Counted from the stretch's first letter, positions 35,562 through 44,869 are shown. The stretch is DNA of 64,000 nucleotides from Evansella sp. LMS18 (GCF_024362785.1 NZ_CP093301.1:4340001-4404000), one strand, 5' to 3'. The notes: generated from the sequence alone by a model not told the origin. Numbers and translations: made by a program.

Positions 35562-36272
35562 ATGATGGAAGAAGTAATGGGTGTTGCCAATAGTGCCCCA
35601 CTTTGGATTATGGCTTTTATATTTGTTGCTATTGTAGCTTTCCAGGCGCTTATCTTTTTGAAAATAGCAAAGGAAAGCGCGCCAGATGTGGGACTCTCGA
35701 ACACGGATGTGAAAACTGCAATCAGGACAGGATTCATCAGCTCGATCGGTCCCTCTTTTGGAATTGCGATTGTTCTTGTTTCTTTAATTGCATTAATAGG
35801 TTCACCGCTGACGCTGATAAGAATCGGTATTATCGGTTCTGCGGCTACCGAGTCTTCGGCTGCGGTAATTGGTGCAAATGCGTTTGGGATGGAATTAAAC
35901 TCCCCGGACTTCACATTACAGGCCTTTAGTGCTGTCGTCTGGACGATGTGCTTAGGCGGAATGGGATGGCTGATCTTTACAGCGATTTTCACGAAGAGAC
36001 TCGGGAAAACACAGGAAAAAATCGAAAAGAAGAATCCAAAGGTAATGGCAGTTATTTCATTGGCAGCAATGTTAGGGGCGTTTGCTTACCTGGCAAGCCA
36101 GCAAATGGTTAACAGTATCAGCCACATTGTCGCAGGGGTTGCCGCGATTGCTGCCATGGTGATTATGATGAAAACCGCTGACAGAAAAGGTATAGCCTGG
36201 CTGAAAGAATGGGCGTTAGGTATAGCTATAGTGATAGGGATGACTACTGCATATTTCACGAGTTTGATTTGA
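35562..36272 (+). CDS. DUF5058 family membrane protein
   Basis: The 236-residue product has about six membrane helices and matches DUF5058, an uncharacterised membrane family. A conserved-looking 'FISSIGPSFGIAIVLVSLIALIG' and 'GSAATESSAAVIGANAFG' stretch sits in the first half. It is followed by another multi-helix protein and flanked by two amidohydrolase genes, so the pair could be a transporter for the substrate or product of these enzymes. Function is inference from context. ATGATG start after AAAGGAGGAAGA. Confidence 0.75.
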   Translation: MMEEVMGVANSAPLWIMAFIFVAIVAFQALIFLKIAKESAPDVGLSNTDVKTAIRTGFISSIGPSFGIAIVLVSLIALIGSPLTLIRIGIIGSAATESSAAVIGANAFGMELNSPDFTLQAFSAVVWTMCLGGMGWLIFTAIFTKRLGKTQEKIEKKNPKVMAVISLAAMLGAFAYLASQQMVNSISHIVAGVAAIAAMVIMMKTADRKGIAWLKEWALGIAIVIGMTTAYFTSLI

Positions 36273-36337
36273 GGCTCCCGGAGAGGGTAACAATAGTTAC
36301 TTCTTAGTACGCACGAACCTGACAAGGAGGAGAAAAT

Positions 36338-37078
36338 ATGAGTTTGGATGTTGAAGGAAAGGCAGTTACCACTGGCACCCAACCAGCAAAAACTATGAGT
36401 ACGGTTGATTATTCAAAACAAAACGGAATTGAGGAGTTTCATATTAAGGCACATTTTTGGGGACGTTTAACACTTTGGATTTTAATTGCCATGTGTCTTG
36501 TTGTACCTTTATATATGTCATTTGTTTTAGGGGCCCATCCTGGGTGGAATGTTATCCTCCTTGGGCTGCTTGGATATGCAAGTTTTATAGGTATCATGTG
36601 GGTATTAGAACCAATCACATACTATCCTACCCTTGGAATCGGCGGTACTTATTTAGCCTTTTTAACAGGGAATATCGCGAACATGTGTCTTCCTTGTTCT
36701 TCTGCTGCTCAAAAAGCGGTAGGTGCCGAAACCGGTACTAAGAAAGCGGAAATTGCGGGTGTTTTGGGAATCGCTGTGGCTTCTCTAGTGAATATTTCCA
36801 TTATTGTTTTGATTATTTTTGCCGGAACAGCTATTGTCTCAGCTTTGCCAGCTGCAGTACACGATGCATTTAATTACATTTTACCTGCTATCTTTGGGGG
36901 TGTATTGGGACAGTTCGCATATAAAACGCCGAAGTACGGAATAGTGGCATTAGTTATTGGGATGGCAGTCCTGTACTCGCCAATATTCGGTTTAATTAAA
37001 ATCGCAGTCACTGTCGCTCTAACGATTGCCGCGATTTATTTTATGGAAAAGCAAAAAGATAAAAAAGCTGCTGCATAA
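36338..37078 (+). CDS. Uncharacterised membrane protein, partner of DUF5058 protein
   Basis: The 246-residue product has a hydrophilic N-terminus (about 40 residues) and six or so membrane helices. It has a motif 'GGTYLAFLTGNIANMCLPCSSAAQKAVGAE' with two Cys in the fourth Gly-rich segment and a Lys-rich C-terminus. No transporter family is recognised with confidence. Its position directly after the DUF5058 gene suggests that the two proteins work together as a two-part permease. AAGGAGG precedes ATG. Confidence 0.7.
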   Translation: MSLDVEGKAVTTGTQPAKTMSTVDYSKQNGIEEFHIKAHFWGRLTLWILIAMCLVVPLYMSFVLGAHPGWNVILLGLLGYASFIGIMWVLEPITYYPTLGIGGTYLAFLTGNIANMCLPCSSAAQKAVGAETGTKKAEIAGVLGIAVASLVNISIIVLIIFAGTAIVSALPAAVHDAFNYILPAIFGGVLGQFAYKTPKYGIVALVIGMAVLYSPIFGLIKIAVTVALTIAAIYFMEKQKDKKAAA

Positions 37079-37117
37079 TACTGCAGAATAATAAATTATG
37101 GAGAAGGAAGTTGGATA

Positions 37118-38380
37118 ATGGTAATCACAAACGAGCTGACTATTAACAAGAAGAGACTCAACAGAAACATGGAACAACTTGCTGAATTCGGTAAATTAGG
37201 TGACACAGGTGTCTGCCGTCCAACTTTATCAGCTATTGAAAAGCAGGCATTTGCAAAGGTGGCTGAATGGATGGAAGCTGCCGGTATGACTACCCGCCTT
37301 GACAACTGCGGAAATTTAATTGGGCGAAAAGAAGGGAAAGATCCTGAGGCACCAGTGGTCATGACCGGTTCCCACATCGATTCGCAGCCTAACGGAGGAC
37401 GTTTTGACGGTACTTCTGGTGTACTGTGCAGTGTCGAAGCCATTCATACTATGAGCGAAAAAGGAATTATTCCTGACCGACCTATTGAAGTAGTTTCCTT
37501 TTGTGATGAAGAGGGATGGCGTTTTAATAAAGGGCTTTTCGGTTCGAGGGGGATTACGGGAAATTTAGATGCAGATGAATTAAACAGGAAAGATAAAGAT
37601 GGAATAACGAGGGAACAGGCTTTACGTGATTTTGGCTGTGACCCGGAAAAAATAACTGAATCCGTTTATCCTCCCGGAAGTATTCATTCTTATATTGAAC
37701 TTCATATTGAACAAGGGCCACTGCTGGAAAAGGTTAATCAGCCACTTGGTATTGTGACTGGAATTGCAGGACCGTTATGGTTAACCGTAAAAGTGAAGGG
37801 TTTTGCAGGACATGCAGGAACAGTGCCAATGGATATGCGCCAGGATGCGCTTGCAGGAGCATCCGAGATGATAATAGCCTTCAATGAAATTGTGAAACAG
37901 GATCCCGCCTCAACAACCGTAGGCACAGTAGGAGATCTGAAAGTTTCTCCAGGTTCACGTAATGTCATTCCTGATGAAGTTGAATTCACGATTGATATGC
38001 GTGATATTGACAAGGACAGAAGGAATATGTATGAACAGCAATTGAGGGAAAGTTGCAGGAATATTGCAGAAAAACACAGCCTAACTGTAGAAATCATTGA
38101 AGACCAAAGAACAGATCCAAGCTACTGTTCATCCTGGATTAAGGAAGTTATCCGCAGCGAGAGCATGGATATGGGGCTGGATGCACCAAAGATGATGAGC
38201 GGCGCTTTTCATGATGCGCTGATTATGTCCAGTGTGAGTGACTACGGTATGATTTTCGTTCGCTGTAAAGATGGCATTAGCCATAATCCTGAGGAATATG
38301 CCTCTCAGGATGATTTGGCTGTTGGCGCTGAATTACTGTACCGTACCCTTTTGAAAATGGCTCAGCATGAGGCACACTAA
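37118..38380 (+). CDS. Zn-dependent M20 hydrolase, N-carbamoyl-L-amino acid hydrolase / allantoate amidohydrolase type
   Basis: The 420-residue product belongs to the M20C-type amidase/hydantoinase/carbamoylase family. Metal ligands can be seen in 'VVMTGSHIDSQPNGGRFDGTSGV', 'SFCDEEGWRF', 'ELHIEQGPLLE' and 'GISHNPEEYAS'. 'GFAGHAGTVPMDMRQDALAGASE' is the family's dimer and substrate block. Such enzymes remove a carbamoyl group from ureido acids. It ends the sigma-54 operon. ATG follows GAAGGAAGTTGGATA. Confidence 0.88.
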   Translation: MVITNELTINKKRLNRNMEQLAEFGKLGDTGVCRPTLSAIEKQAFAKVAEWMEAAGMTTRLDNCGNLIGRKEGKDPEAPVVMTGSHIDSQPNGGRFDGTSGVLCSVEAIHTMSEKGIIPDRPIEVVSFCDEEGWRFNKGLFGSRGITGNLDADELNRKDKDGITREQALRDFGCDPEKITESVYPPGSIHSYIELHIEQGPLLEKVNQPLGIVTGIAGPLWLTVKVKGFAGHAGTVPMDMRQDALAGASEMIIAFNEIVKQDPASTTVGTVGDLKVSPGSRNVIPDEVEFTIDMRDIDKDRRNMYEQQLRESCRNIAEKHSLTVEIIEDQRTDPSYCSSWIKEVIRSESMDMGLDAPKMMSGAFHDALIMSSVSDYGMIFVRCKDGISHNPEEYASQDDLAVGAELLYRTLLKMAQHEAH

Positions 38381-38413
38381 TACTGCTGACCAGTAATTTA
38401 TTTGAAACTATTT

Positions 38414-38455
38414 TAAGCAGGACAACAGATACTAATGTTGTTCTGCTTATTCTTT
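38414..38455 (+). terminator. Terminator of the sigma-54 operon
   Basis: AAGCAGGACAACA pairs with TGTTGTTCTGCTT (one G-U), followed by ATTCTTTG. Confidence 0.75.
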
Positions 38456-38634
38456 GAAGAAGGGAATAGTTAAAAGGTTACGAATAATCCTTAGCCAATT
38501 CACCATAATTGTAATGGGTCGCAAAATGCTCAAGAAATTTCTCGGAAAAATCTTTTAAAATACTGTAAGGTTTACCCCTTTGCCGGCATCTATGATAATG
38601 GTGCAAAAAATTAGAGGAAGGATGGAGAGGGATT

Positions 38635-39018
38635 ATGACTAAAGAGGTTAAAGCAAGCCCGATTCAAAGGAAGGTCAGCAGCATTTTTATCCCAGTCAGA
38701 AATGTGGAAAAAGCGAAATCCTGGTACTGTAAAATACTTGGCATTCCTGAAACTGGCAAAGTTGAATTCGGTCATTTATATGTATTACCAATGGAAGGGC
38801 TTGATGTGATTTTAGACGAAATGCCAATGTGGGTCGGGAACGATGAAGAAGGAGTTTCACCGTACAAGGCACCAGCATTTATGTTCAGGACAGGGGATAT
38901 TTATGCTTCTTATAACTTTATGAAAGAGATGGGGGCAGAACTTGTAACAGAAGTGGAAAACTACCAGTGGTTTGTTTTTAAAGATCCAGACGGAAATCAC
39001 ATCATGGTATGCCAGTAA
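38635..39018 (+). CDS. VOC family protein
   Basis: The 127-residue product has the VOC fold pattern: 'KVSSIFIPVRNVEKAKSWYCKILGI', a middle 'APAFMFRTGDIYASYNFMKEMGAEL' and the end 'WFVFKDPDGNHIMVCQ'. The substrate is unknown. It is the first of five small genes in one direction (38635-41057), several with ligand-binding folds. GGAGAGGG precedes ATG. Confidence 0.85.
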   Translation: MTKEVKASPIQRKVSSIFIPVRNVEKAKSWYCKILGIPETGKVEFGHLYVLPMEGLDVILDEMPMWVGNDEEGVSPYKAPAFMFRTGDIYASYNFMKEMGAELVTEVENYQWFVFKDPDGNHIMVCQ

Positions 39019-39062
39019 AGGAAGAAATAACACGACGATAAGCGGGAAGGTGAAAAAGGAAT

Positions 39063-39455
39063 ATGGAAAGGCATAGTGCAATCCGCCCCAGCATAGGGGG
39101 AGTTTTTGTAATAGTCAATCAAATGCCCCGGGCAGTTAAGTGGTACAGAGATATCTTAGGACTCCCGGAAGATGAGGAATTCATGCAGACAGCCACCCAT
39201 GATATGAAAACGGTCTATTCCATACCATTAGGGAGGACAAATCTTATCCTGGATAGTATGCACCGTGACAGATTAAGACCAAGTACAAATCATCTTTTTA
39301 TGATAGACACGGATGACATAGAAAAAACCTATGAATATATGAAACAAAAAAAGGCTGACATCCAATCAGATATTGAAGGGGAAGAAAGGGTTAAATTCTT
39401 TGAAGTACTCGACAGCGAAGGAAATAAAATTATGTTTTGTGAGGAAAAGGAATAG
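39063..39455 (+). CDS. VOC family protein
   Basis: The 130-residue product is a second VOC protein: 'GGVFVIVNQMPRAVKWYRDILGL', 'TNHLFMIDTDDIEKTYEYMKQKKADI' and 'FFEVLDSEGNKIMFCEEKE'. It follows the first after 44 bp, probably in the same transcript. AAAAGGA precedes ATG. The ligand is unknown. Confidence 0.85.
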   Translation: MERHSAIRPSIGGVFVIVNQMPRAVKWYRDILGLPEDEEFMQTATHDMKTVYSIPLGRTNLILDSMHRDRLRPSTNHLFMIDTDDIEKTYEYMKQKKADIQSDIEGEERVKFFEVLDSEGNKIMFCEEKE

Positions 39456-39484
39456 AGAAATCGTCTGGAGAGGGGAATTAAAGT

Positions 39485-39976
39485 ATGGCAAATACAACGT
39501 TTGAAATTGTAAAAAAGAAACCATACCGGGCAGTTGGTTTAAAGTGGGATGGTCCATGGTCAGACATCCAGCAGTTAAAACAAGTGATACAGACGATGAG
39601 TGAGCGTGCCGGAGAACTTGAGGGCAGAGTGGAGCCGAATATGCAATTAGGGTTATCTTACCATGAACGACCGGACGGTTTTACCCATTACTCCGCGTAT
39701 GAAGTTACAGAAGAACAGCCGGTTCCGGAAGGGATGATTGAAAAATATATTCCGGAGCTTACTTATTTTGTCACCAATCATGAAAAAGGTGCAGATATAG
39801 GTGAAACGTATTATAAAATTTCACGCTGGTTACTGGAAAGCGAATATAAAGCTTATACCGAGCCAAATGTTGTGTATTTTGAGGATGCACTGCCAATTAA
39901 GCACGAAAAGTATCCTCATGACAGGGACCTGCAGAATCCACACTTTGAAATCTGGATTCCAGTTGTTAAGAAATAA
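39485..39976 (+). CDS. GyrI-like small-molecule-binding protein
   Basis: The 163-residue product looks like a stand-alone GyrI-like (SHS2) domain: 'FEIVKKKPYRAVGLKWDGPWSD', 'LGLSYHERPDGFTHYSAYEVTEEQPVPEGM' and the C-terminal 'HFEIWIPVVKK'. Such domains bind or hydrolyse small cyclic drugs, or act as effector domains of AraC and MerR regulators. No DNA-binding domain is present here. GAGAGGGG precedes ATG. Confidence 0.78.
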   Translation: MANTTFEIVKKKPYRAVGLKWDGPWSDIQQLKQVIQTMSERAGELEGRVEPNMQLGLSYHERPDGFTHYSAYEVTEEQPVPEGMIEKYIPELTYFVTNHEKGADIGETYYKISRWLLESEYKAYTEPNVVYFEDALPIKHEKYPHDRDLQNPHFEIWIPVVKK

Positions 39977-40018
39977 CCTGGAAAAGATTCATGCGTATCA
40001 TTTAGGGAGGGAAGCCAT

Positions 40019-40525
40019 ATGAATGAAAGGCAGGAAGCGTTATTTACGTCGTTAGAAACATATCGGAAGTACTTATTAGATGATCTAGAGGATGTAACAG
40101 AAGAAGAGGCGGAAATAATCCCTGATGGCTTCAGAAATAACATCCGCTGGAACATGGGGCATACTTATCTGGATCAATACTTATGGATTTTAGATGTCAC
40201 TGGTGAAAAAGACGAAACAATGAAGAAGTTCAATCAGTGGTTCGGCTTTGGTACAACGCCTGATAATTTTACAGAAGAAACGCCTTCATTTCAGGAACTG
40301 AAAGTAATGCTTGAAAACCAAATTATAGATATTAAAGAGCGTTACGCACATCGGCTGGAAGAGAAACACCCGCCAACAAGCATGGAGCACTACACTACTA
40401 TTGAGCAGGTTTTAGTCCGAACGGCTTTTCATGAAGGAATGCATACACAGGCAATCAACGATATTAAAAAGTGCATCCGGCATGCAGGGAAGGGCCAGCT
40501 TAGAAATCAGGAAGAAATTAGTTAA
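40019..40525 (+). CDS. DinB family protein
   Basis: The 168-residue four-helix product has the DinB-fold metal histidines in 'NMGHTYLDQY' and 'AFHEGMHTQAI'. DinB-like proteins are probable metal-dependent thiol S-transferases or hydrolases; bacillithiol-S-transferases of the family occur in Bacillus. The exact activity is unknown. TTAGGGAGGGA precedes ATG. It is encoded between two GyrI-like genes. Confidence 0.85.
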   Translation: MNERQEALFTSLETYRKYLLDDLEDVTEEEAEIIPDGFRNNIRWNMGHTYLDQYLWILDVTGEKDETMKKFNQWFGFGTTPDNFTEETPSFQELKVMLENQIIDIKERYAHRLEEKHPPTSMEHYTTIEQVLVRTAFHEGMHTQAINDIKKCIRHAGKGQLRNQEEIS

Positions 40526-40553
40526 GTAGGTTATCAGGAGGGAGGATTCATTA

Positions 40554-41057
40554 ATGGGTGTTTTAAATAAAAGCATAATTACAAAAGAAGCCTTTAAAGT
40601 CGTAGGTTTGGAGATTGACTGGTCACCTGATAAAGATAAACCATCAGAAAACACCATTGCAAAGCTATGGGAAAAGTTCAATGAGAGGTATTCAGAAATC
40701 AGCCATACTGTGCCAATGAGATGTTATGGACTGATGCGGTTTCCTCCTGGCTGGAAGGAAGGGGAACCTTTTAAATACATGGCTTGCACTGAGGTTACGG
40801 AAGTTCCTGCCGATCTCCCGGGTGGAATGACGGCTGCGGAAATCCCTCGTTTTGATTATGCTGTGTTAACCTATCAGGGAGTCATTGATGAGATTAGATA
40901 TGCTAATGAATATTTCTTTAGCGAATGGGCGCCAAAAATTGAAGGCTTTCGTTTTGCACTTCCACATTGTATGGAATTTTACGGAGAAAGATATACAAGT
41001 AACGATGACCCTAAATCTGTTTTTGAGCTATGGTTTCCCCTTACTGGTAAAAACTAA
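40554..41057 (+). CDS. GyrI-like small-molecule-binding protein
   Basis: The 167-residue product is a second stand-alone GyrI-like domain: 'SIITKEAFKVVGLEIDWSPDKD' at the start, 'MRCYGLMRFPPGWKEGEPFKYMACTEVTE' in the middle and 'VFELWFPLTGKN' at the end. It is not closely similar to the gene at 39485. GGAGGGAGG precedes ATG and a strong terminator follows. Confidence 0.78.
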   Translation: MGVLNKSIITKEAFKVVGLEIDWSPDKDKPSENTIAKLWEKFNERYSEISHTVPMRCYGLMRFPPGWKEGEPFKYMACTEVTEVPADLPGGMTAAEIPRFDYAVLTYQGVIDEIRYANEYFFSEWAPKIEGFRFALPHCMEFYGERYTSNDDPKSVFELWFPLTGKN

Positions 41058-41063
41058 AATGGA

Positions 41064-41100
41064 AAAGACGAGTGCTAGATCTGGCAGCTCGTCTTTTTTT
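41064..41100 (+). terminator. Terminator of VOC/DinB/GyrI cluster
   Basis: GACGAG...GCTCGTC hairpin followed by TTTTTTTC. Confidence 0.85.
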
Positions 41101-41146
41101 CTTTCATTTTCCCAGTATATTCAGTAGGAAATACTTACGGTTTATT

Positions 41147-42595
41147 TTATCGTCCACTATTTTCAATGATTGGAACATAAATTTCAACCTCTTCTTCTGT
41201 GCTCCGATGCTGTGGAGGGCGAATGAATTCGATCGTATATGTGGTTGTATTTTCCTCGATTCCTTGCTGGAGCATCCAGTTTTTCAAAGTCTCATATCCT
41301 TGTTTTTTCTCTTTCATCTTCACACGGATAGCAGCATAGTTATGTTCCATTTTAAAATACTGCATTTCTTTAGGAAGGTTGTATGGCTTAAAGCTGACAG
41401 GTCTTGCCACAACATAGGATATTTTCTCTTCGTCTCCCGTTTGACCGGACTTATAAGCAAATAGCTTGATATTAGTGATACGGGAAACAATCGAATTATC
41501 TCGTTTCATTAATTCGTACATTTGCATTTCAGCATCTGATTCAATCTGGTCAGGATGTGCAAAATGTTTTACACCTGCAAATTCGAAAGTTCTCTTTATT
41601 CTATAAGGTGTCATATAATTATCGTCCGCGTACTGCTCCAGCAAGCTTTCCAGCCTCCTGAAAACTTCCATGCCTTTTCTTTCCCATTCGTATGCATGCT
41701 GTAATAATTCAATTGCTTTTTGACTGATAGCGAGGTCGTTAGGTTCGCCGCCCTGAGGGAATGGAAACATTTTTCCGAGCTGATCAAAATAAGAGGCGAC
41801 TTTACTATAAAACCCTTTCGCTTCGGTCAGGCCATCGATAACTTGCTGATCCAGCTTTGTTGAAGCCTCCCATTTTTCTGACAGGATGGTTAAAAAATGT
41901 GTCGCGTGCTTACGTGCATCTGCCACAACAGCCATATTATATGCGTTGCCAAAGGCATCGATCTTTCGAGTCTGAAAAGCCCGGATCCATGCATCATAAC
42001 CTGCTAAACCATGTCTGTATTCATAGGGAGCGAAGGGTGACTTCCCGTCCCCGTGTTCGATTATTTTTTTCAGGGCGTCACGGAACATTATTTGTGTTCT
42101 TTTGGGCACAGATTCAAAGAAGCCGCACAAAAACAAATGGCTGGATGCCCGCTCATTTAGCTCCGAATAGTTAATTATTCCTTCTTTTTTCATATCTTTC
42201 GCATAAAATACCTGCTGTTCATGGTCATATCCATAGATCAGGCCGAATTCAGGGGAAAATAAATCCCAGGATATAATAGGAACTCCTGTATCAATTCTGG
42301 CTTCTGCCATACGGATTGTGTCTGCTAAATCTTTATTTGAGAGGGGAGTGAATTCGCTTTTGGTTAAGGTGTAAACACCAAGTGTTTTCAAGTTCTGGGA
42401 AACGAGTTCATATGGCGCGAACATAGTTGGACCTGCCGGGCTGACCGACTCTGGGTGAATATTCATTCGGAATGCGTGGGAGGAATAACCCATTATTTCA
42501 GAAAGGGAAAAATCCTTTTTATCCGTGTACTGTAGCATTGCATACATTGCCTGCGCTGCAGAAGTCATCGTTTTCACCGTATTTAGTTGCATCAT
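41147..42595 (-). CDS. BtrH-like N-terminal domain plus GyrI-like C-terminal domain
   Basis: In the 482-residue product the first ~170 residues resemble the BtrH_N/papain-like fold ('TAAQAMYAMLQYTDKKDFSLSEIMGYSSHAFRMNIHPE'), but no active-site Cys is obvious. A helical middle part follows (about 180-310), then a C-terminal GyrI-like domain ('FEFAGVKHFAHPDQ...KTWMLQQGIEE' region, about 340-480). This build is found as 'sigma factor-linked' proteins in bacilli. The sigma-factor gene is directly upstream on the same strand, 16 bp away, so the protein may serve as ligand sensor for it; this is inference. Confidence 0.65.
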   Translation of the reverse strand: MMQLNTVKTMTSAAQAMYAMLQYTDKKDFSLSEIMGYSSHAFRMNIHPESVSPAGPTMFAPYELVSQNLKTLGVYTLTKSEFTPLSNKDLADTIRMAEARIDTGVPIISWDLFSPEFGLIYGYDHEQQVFYAKDMKKEGIINYSELNERASSHLFLCGFFESVPKRTQIMFRDALKKIIEHGDGKSPFAPYEYRHGLAGYDAWIRAFQTRKIDAFGNAYNMAVVADARKHATHFLTILSEKWEASTKLDQQVIDGLTEAKGFYSKVASYFDQLGKMFPFPQGGEPNDLAISQKAIELLQHAYEWERKGMEVFRRLESLLEQYADDNYMTPYRIKRTFEFAGVKHFAHPDQIESDAEMQMYELMKRDNSIVSRITNIKLFAYKSGQTGDEEKISYVVARPVSFKPYNLPKEMQYFKMEHNYAAIRVKMKEKKQGYETLKNWMLQQGIEENTTTYTIEFIRPPQHRSTEEEVEIYVPIIENSGR

Positions 42596-42611
42596 AACCC
42601 CCTGATCCTCC

Positions 42612-43343
42612 TTACATAATTATTGGCTTGGCAAGCACTTTCCGCTTTGAATTATCGTGGCCTAACTGCTCCTTTAAATATCCCCTTAAATAAATTCGTG
42701 TCCTCTCACGCTTAACTTTGACACGTGACCGGGAAAGAGTCGTGTAAATATTATTCATGGACATTCCGAATAAACCGGCTATTTCTTTCGGGGAAATTTG
42801 CTGAAAGAAGTATGCCTCGAAGACTTTTCTTTCCTGTCTCGTTAAACAGTTGAGAAGATCGTGGATCCCTTCAAGCATCTCTTTCTGCATAATCAGTTTT
42901 TCCGGATTTCCGTACTGAAGGTGTTTGTTTGAATTAACCCGCTGTGTGAGATGGTATAATATGTGGTCAATATCGTGGAAGTTAATCGTCTCATTGGAAG
43001 TATAATTCGTTTCTAGATGTGAAAATAATTGTTCTCCTTTATACAGCCCGCCGCGCCTCAGATTCATCCTGGCCTGATTACGGACAATCGTGCGCAGCCA
43101 TGCCTGGAACCGTCTGGCGTCGATCAGGGTCCCCATGTGCATAAATGCTTTTATAAATGCCTCCTGAACAATATCCTCTGCAAGATTATTATCTTTCTCA
43201 AGCATTTGAGCCCAGTTCATTGCCTTACTCCTGTACCTTCTCACCAGTTCACCAAAGGCATCGTTGTTTCCTGTTCTTGCTATCTCAATTAATTCTGTTT
43301 CACTCATACATTTTAAATCAGCTTCTTCATTGGTAAGAGTCAC
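42612..43343 (-). CDS. ECF-type RNA polymerase sigma factor
   Basis: The 243-residue product has sigma region 2 ('AFGELVRRYRSKAMNWAQMLEKDNNLAEDIVQEAFIKAFMHMGTL.DARRFQAWLRTIVRNQA') and region 4 ('LTRQERKVFEAYFFQQISPKEIAGLFGMSMNNIYTTLSRSRVKVK'). It has a linker of about 60 residues between them and a 25-residue tail. No anti-sigma gene lies next to it; the next gene encodes a BtrH/GyrI-like protein. GTG 43343 has AAGGAG 8 nt upstream and is preferred to GTG 43352. Confidence 0.88.
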   Translation of the reverse strand: MTLTNEEADLKCMSETELIEIARTGNNDAFGELVRRYRSKAMNWAQMLEKDNNLAEDIVQEAFIKAFMHMGTLIDARRFQAWLRTIVRNQARMNLRRGGLYKGEQLFSHLETNYTSNETINFHDIDHILYHLTQRVNSNKHLQYGNPEKLIMQKEMLEGIHDLLNCLTRQERKVFEAYFFQQISPKEIAGLFGMSMNNIYTTLSRSRVKVKRERTRIYLRGYLKEQLGHDNSKRKVLAKPIIM

Positions 43344-43510
43344 ACTTTTCACTCCTTAAAAACATCCACCTGTTAAAAATAGATGCTAAAAAGTATATAA
43401 ACCTTACAAAAAAAATATGTAATTTGCTGCAGCCTGCTTATTTTATTGTAACAAACCGTGGTAACGAGGAAACTACTAATTTCATCTAAGTGGGGCAGGG
43501 TCAATACCCC

Positions 43511-43538
43511 GGGGGACAGTGAACCTGTCCATCTGTCT
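43511..43538. repeat. GGGACAG hairpin repeat, copy 5
   Basis: GGGGGACAG-TGAAC-CTGTCC followed by ATCTGTCTC. Confidence 0.6.
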
Positions 43539-43629
43539 CATGATGTGGTAAAATATAACTAAGTAAAAAGTCTTGTTTGAAGTATCGCAGGTGCCTTTGT
43601 TTTTATCCAAAACAGTGAGCTAAAGGGGT

Positions 43630-44694
43630 GTGTTTCGAATAGACCGACAATCTGCTGTTCAAAAAAATCATCAGCTTAAGTTCATTACCGATAAGTTTAT
43701 GCTCATAGCGCTTGTCATTCATATTTTTCTGACGTTCGTATTTTTCTGGATGGGTCTTACAATTTTAGGTTATGTAAATATCGTCAGTTCCCTGGTTTAT
43801 TTAGCCGGATATTATATTAACAAAAAGGGCCATACGCTGGCCGCGCTCTACATAGGGCATATTGAGATCGTCATTCATGCGGCAATTGCGGTTTATTTAC
43901 TTGGGGCTGGTTCAGGATTCCAATATTACATATTAGATGTTATTATTCTCACTTTCATAGCAGCAAAACCATCTACACTTGTAAAATCATTGATAGTTTT
44001 AGCGGACACAGCCATTTTTGCGGTGTTAACCCTTGTTTTCCGGTATCCAGTTATTCCGATAGACTCTGTAGTCGTGGACACTCTGCACTTTCTGAATATT
44101 GTTTTTGTCTGCGCTTCTTTAGCGATCGCTACTTATTTGTTCCGAAAAGTTACAGACTCGGCAGAAGAGAACCTAAGGAATCTTAACAAAAGACTTGAAA
44201 CACTCGCTAACACGGATGGTTTAACGAAGCTGTTAAACCGCAGATGCATGATGGATAAACTGAACGAGGAAGTTCAAGGCTTCAAGGAGCATAAAGAACC
44301 TTTTACTTTAATTCTCGCTGATATTGATAGATTTAAGTCTATTAATGACACACATGGACATGACTGCGGAGATTTCGTGTTAAAAAAATGTGCTGAATTT
44401 CTAAAAGAAAGCCTTGGCAATAACCATGTTGCCCGCTGGGGTGGAGAAGAGTTTCTGTTCCTCCTTCGCAAAACGGAAAAAGAAGAAGCATATCATGTGG
44501 TAGAACAGCTGCGGCGAAGCTTTGAAGAGGATATTGAATTCCGCCATGAGGACAAAACGCTAAAAATCTCCCTCACTTTCGGATTAGCAGAATATAATGA
44601 TGTCAAGCAGGACGTGTTTGAGCGTGTAAACATCGCCGATAAAGCTTTAATGCAAGGGAAGAATCAAGGGAAAAACTGTGTGGTAGTTATATAA
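43630..44694 (+). CDS. Membrane-bound GGDEF diguanylate cyclase
   Basis: The 354-residue product has an N-terminal block of about six membrane helices (about 20-180), a short coiled coil and a GGDEF domain. Key parts are 'TDGLTKLLNRRCMMDKL', 'ILADIDRFKSINDTHGHDCGDFVL' and the active site 'RWGGEEFLFLL'. It should make cyclic di-GMP. No RxxD inhibitory site is seen five residues before GGEEF (GNNHVA there). The start GTG 43630 is close to AAAGGGG, so the true start is uncertain. Confidence 0.88.
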   Translation: MFRIDRQSAVQKNHQLKFITDKFMLIALVIHIFLTFVFFWMGLTILGYVNIVSSLVYLAGYYINKKGHTLAALYIGHIEIVIHAAIAVYLLGAGSGFQYYILDVIILTFIAAKPSTLVKSLIVLADTAIFAVLTLVFRYPVIPIDSVVVDTLHFLNIVFVCASLAIATYLFRKVTDSAEENLRNLNKRLETLANTDGLTKLLNRRCMMDKLNEEVQGFKEHKEPFTLILADIDRFKSINDTHGHDCGDFVLKKCAEFLKESLGNNHVARWGGEEFLFLLRKTEKEEAYHVVEQLRRSFEEDIEFRHEDKTLKISLTFGLAEYNDVKQDVFERVNIADKALMQGKNQGKNCVVVI

Positions 44695-44700
44695 ATCGTG

Positions 44701-44733
44701 AGAGCATTCCTATTAATGAGGAATGCTTTTTTT
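44701..44733 (+). terminator. Terminator after GGDEF gene
   Basis: AGCATTCCT-ATTAATG-AGGAATGCT followed by TTTTTTG. Confidence 0.88.
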
Positions 44734-44766
44734 GTATGGCTGGAGGAAAAGACGAGTTCGACATTT

Positions 44767-44790
44767 TTCGGGTGGTGCCTGTCACCCGAA
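44767..44790. repeat. GGTGCCTGTCACC repeat, copy 6 (short)
   Basis: TTCGGGTG-GTGCCTGT-CACCCGAA, a perfect 8-bp inverted repeat with the family core. Confidence 0.65.
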
Positions 44791-44869
44791 GGTTTTGCGA
44801 TAAAAATTTATTGTAAAACGATAAATAAAGATATATAGTTAAAGTAAATAAACAGGAGGTGTGCTTTAA

